This document shows, piece by piece, positions 13,436-15,660 of a DNA stretch of 15,660 nt. How positions within the stretch are numbered: position 1 is the stretch's first letter; the number at the start of each line of letters is the position of its first letter. The position numbers and the translations under genes were made by a program. The notes under the pieces are model-generated. The model had not been told where the DNA came from. It did not search any database and saw only the letters and a program-made list of their open reading frames with translations. Source of the DNA: Flavobacteriales bacterium (GTDB taxonomy: Bacteria; Bacteroidota; Bacteroidia; Flavobacteriales_D; Crocinitomicaceae); contig CANJQZ010000019.1 of the NCBI GenBank assembly GCA_947476515.1, positions 1 through 15,660 of the forward strand. Reading direction: 5' to 3'.

Positions 13436-15660
13436 TGAATACTAATAAAATAAATACACTACAATTATCAGGATTAGAACCTTTGATTGTTAGTCCTGAA
13501 AGTAATTTCATTAATATCGGTGAACGCACCAATGTTACTGGCTCAAAGGCATTCTTACGCATGATAAGAGAGGGCGACTATGATGCTGCAGTGGCGGTGG
13601 CTAGAGAGCAAGTTGAGGGGGGAGCTCAGATTATTGACATCAATATGGATGAGGGCATGATTGACGGTGCCGCTGAAATGGTAAAATTTTTAAATTTAAT
13701 CGCTTCAGAACCTGATATCGCTCGAGTTCCTGTAATGATCGATAGTTCTAAGTGGGAGATTATTGAAGCTGGATTAAAATGCATTCAAGGTAAAGGAGTA
13801 GTAAATTCGATTTCCTTGAAAGAAGGCGCTGCTGCTTTTATACTTTACGCCAAAAAAATTAAACGCTATGGCGCGGCAGTAGTCGTTATGGCATTCGATG
13901 AGCTTGGTCAAGCGGATTCGTTTCAGCGTCGAATTGATATATGCGAAAGATCCTATGATATCCTCGTAAATGAAGTTGGTTTTGAACCTACCGATATTAT
14001 TTTTGACCCCAATATTTTTCCCGTTGCAACTGGGATGGAGGAACATAACAACAATGCAGTAGATTTTTTCAATGCCTGTAAATGGATCAAAGAAAATCTT
14101 CTAGGAGCTCAGGTGAGCGGAGGCGTTTCCAATGTTTCTTTTTCTTTTCGCGGAAATAATAAGGTTCGTGAAGCGATGCATTCTGCTTTTCTTTATCATG
14201 CAATACAGCATGGAATGACTATGGGCATTGTGAATCCAAATATGTTGGAGGTGTATGCAGAAATTGATCCAGTTTTATTATTGCATGTAGAAGATGTCTT
14301 ATTGAATAGAAGAACTGATGCCACAGAAAGATTATTGGAACTTGCAGAAACCGTAAAAGGTGACGGCAAGAAGAAAGAAATTGATCTCTCTTGGAGGGAC
14401 AATCCTGTTCAAGTTAGGCTTAAACATGCATTAGTAAAAGGTTTGGTTGAATTTATAGATGAAGATGTTGAAGCATGTAGACTTTTATATGATCGACCTA
14501 TTGAAGTTATCGAAGGCCCCTTAATGGATGGCATGAATGAAGTGGGAGACCTTTTTGGAAGTGGTAAAATGTTTTTACCTCAAGTTGTTAAATCAGCAAG
14601 GGTAATGAAAAAAGCTGTTGCCTATTTGTTGCCATTTATTGAATTAGAGAAAGGTGGAAAACGGAGCAGTGCAGGAAAAATTATTATGGCAACTGTCAAA
14701 GGAGATGTTCATGATATTGGAAAAAATATAGTGGGTGTGGTCTTGGCATGTAATAATTATGAAGTTATTGATTTAGGCGTCATGGTTACCGCGGATAAAA
14801 TTATCCAAGCAGCGATTGATCAGAATGCAGATGTTATTGGATTAAGTGGATTAATTACGCCCTCACTAGACGAAATGGTTACTGTTGCTAAAGAAATGGA
14901 AGAAAGGGGTTTATCAATCCCTCTATTAATTGGTGGTGCAACCACCTCCAAAGTGCATACAGCAGTAAAAATAGATCAACATTATTCCAAAGGTCAAACT
15001 ATTCATGTCCTTGATGCATCAAGAGCAGTAACAGTTGTAGAGCAATTATTGGGTCAGAAAAAAGATCAGTATATCCTCAACTTGCAAGAAGAATATGAAA
15101 AAATGCGTATACATCATGCCAATCATTATCAGAACAAGAAATTAATTTCTTTACAGGAAGCGCGAAGCAATTCCGCCAAGCTAAACTTCGATAATATCTT
15201 TAAACCGAAAAAATTAGGCATTACAACATTTTCAGATTTTGATATAAAACTATTAGTTCCCTATATTGATTGGACGCCTTTTTTTAGAACATGGGAACTT
15301 CACGGCAAATACCCAGAGATTTTAAGTGATGAGGTGGTAGGAATTCAAGCGCAAAATTTATTTAATGATGCGCAAAATATGCTCCAGCAAATAATTGAAG
15401 AAAAATGGTTGGGCTCTAAAGCAGTTGTCGGGATATTCCCTGCCAATTCAACTGGAGATGATATAGAAATCTATGATCTGGATGGAGGATTGACATATAT
15501 TCAAAGAACTTTACGACAACAAACGAAGAAAGCAAGTGGTCAAAATAATTTTGCTTTAGCTGACTTTATTGCACCTAAAGAAAAAGGAATTCATGATTAC
15601 ATAGGAGGTTTTGCAGTAACAACCGGCCATGGAATTGAAGATAAGTTAAAACAATTTGAA
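13435..15660 (+). CDS. metH: Methionine synthase, pterin/cobalamin/activation module (split MetH, C-terminal part; cut by window end)
   Basis: An open frame of 742 codons runs to the last base with no stop, so the protein continues beyond the window. Domain order: pterin-binding barrel for 5-methyltetrahydrofolate (about 24-290; FINIGERTNVTGSKAF, DINMDEG with Asn70 and Asp72, MIDSSKWEII), helical cobalamin cap (about 342-400), cobalamin-binding Rossmann domain (about 410-540) with DVHDIG (Asp424, axial ligand His426, Gly429), GLSGLITPS (Ser471) and LLIGGATTS (498-505), then the reductive-activation domain with YIDWTPFFRTWELHGKYPEI starting at residue 610. It carries the methyl group from methyltetrahydrofolate to homocysteine on the partner encoded just upstream. 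The SAM-binding end of the activation domain is out of view. The ATG at 13435 overlaps the previous stop and matches the domain boundary. Confidence 0.95.
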   Translation, partial: MNTNKINTLQLSGLEPLIVSPESNFINIGERTNVTGSKAFLRMIREGDYDAAVAVAREQVEGGAQIIDINMDEGMIDGAAEMVKFLNLIASEPDIARVPVMIDSSKWEIIEAGLKCIQGKGVVNSISLKEGAAAFILYAKKIKRYGAAVVVMAFDELGQADSFQRRIDICERSYDILVNEVGFEPTDIIFDPNIFPVATGMEEHNNNAVDFFNACKWIKENLLGAQVSGGVSNVSFSFRGNNKVREAMHSAFLYHAIQHGMTMGIVNPNMLEVYAEIDPVLLLHVEDVLLNRRTDATERLLELAETVKGDGKKKEIDLSWRDNPVQVRLKHALVKGLVEFIDEDVEACRLLYDRPIEVIEGPLMDGMNEVGDLFGSGKMFLPQVVKSARVMKKAVAYLLPFIELEKGGKRSSAGKIIMATVKGDVHDIGKNIVGVVLACNNYEVIDLGVMVTADKIIQAAIDQNADVIGLSGLITPSLDEMVTVAKEMEERGLSIPLLIGGATTSKVHTAVKIDQHYSKGQTIHVLDASRAVTVVEQLLGQKKDQYILNLQEEYEKMRIHHANHYQNKKLISLQEARSNSAKLNFDNIFKPKKLGITTFSDFDIKLLVPYIDWTPFFRTWELHGKYPEILSDEVVGIQAQNLFNDAQNMLQQIIEEKWLGSKAVVGIFPANSTGDDIEIYDLDGGLTYIQRTLRQQTKKASGQNNFALADFIAPKEKGIHDYIGGFAVTTGHGIEDKLKQFE

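Noticed and set aside
13433..13437. Frameshift or sequencing error breaking a single metH gene
   Set aside because: The break falls at a domain boundary, the second frame has its own ATG overlapping the stop, and separate genes for these modules are known in Bacteroidota.
1..15660. Mobile elements, CRISPR arrays, tRNA or rRNA genes
   Set aside because: No transposase or integrase motifs, regularly spaced direct repeats, cloverleaf-like segments or rRNA-like sequence were seen on either strand.

Overview
The window looks like a chromosomal segment of a low-GC Bacteroidota bacterium. The evidence is the SusC-type TonB receptors with an N-terminal carboxypeptidase-regulatory-like domain, an HU-CCDC81/SPOR protein, an ECF sigma factor next to a membrane-anchored beta-barrel protein, A/T-rich ribosome binding regions without strong Shine-Dalgarno sequences, and methionine synthase encoded as two genes. 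A member of the Saprospiria or Chitinophagia is plausible, but the sequence alone does not settle the rank below phylum.

Layout. Bases 1-262 hold no gene: there is the 3' arm of a terminator at the left edge, a hairpin near 104-127 and a promoter-like motif near 219. Two plus-strand genes follow: a small unrecognised putative lipoprotein (263-790) and a PaiA-like GNAT acetyltransferase (803-1327). They converge on a long minus-strand cluster covering 1345-11104. In transcription order that cluster is: two tandem paralogous TonB-dependent receptors, kdsB (CMP-Kdo synthetase), an HU-CCDC81/SPOR membrane protein, a secreted C1B (bleomycin hydrolase-like) cysteine peptidase, an ECF sigma factor, and a protein combining a cytoplasmic stub, one membrane helix, a long linker and a C-terminal beta-barrel. 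Spacing runs from a 1-base overlap to 48 bases, so much of it could be one transcript. The theme is the cell envelope.

Divergent from this cluster, only 31 bases away, is dprA (11136-12230). After a 212-base gap containing a well-formed SAM-I (S-box) riboswitch comes methionine synthase split in two: a homocysteine/zinc module (12443-13435), then a module with pterin, cobalamin and activation domains (from 13435) that overlaps the first stop codon by one base and runs off the right edge. The riboswitch probably lowers expression of both when S-adenosylmethionine is plentiful.

No mobile element, CRISPR array, tRNA or rRNA was seen. The points most worth checking are the eight-G run in the plug of the upstream receptor (possible phase variation), the inner-membrane/beta-barrel architecture of the sigma-factor partner, and the competing structure downstream of the SAM-I aptamer. 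I found no convincing wholly new system.
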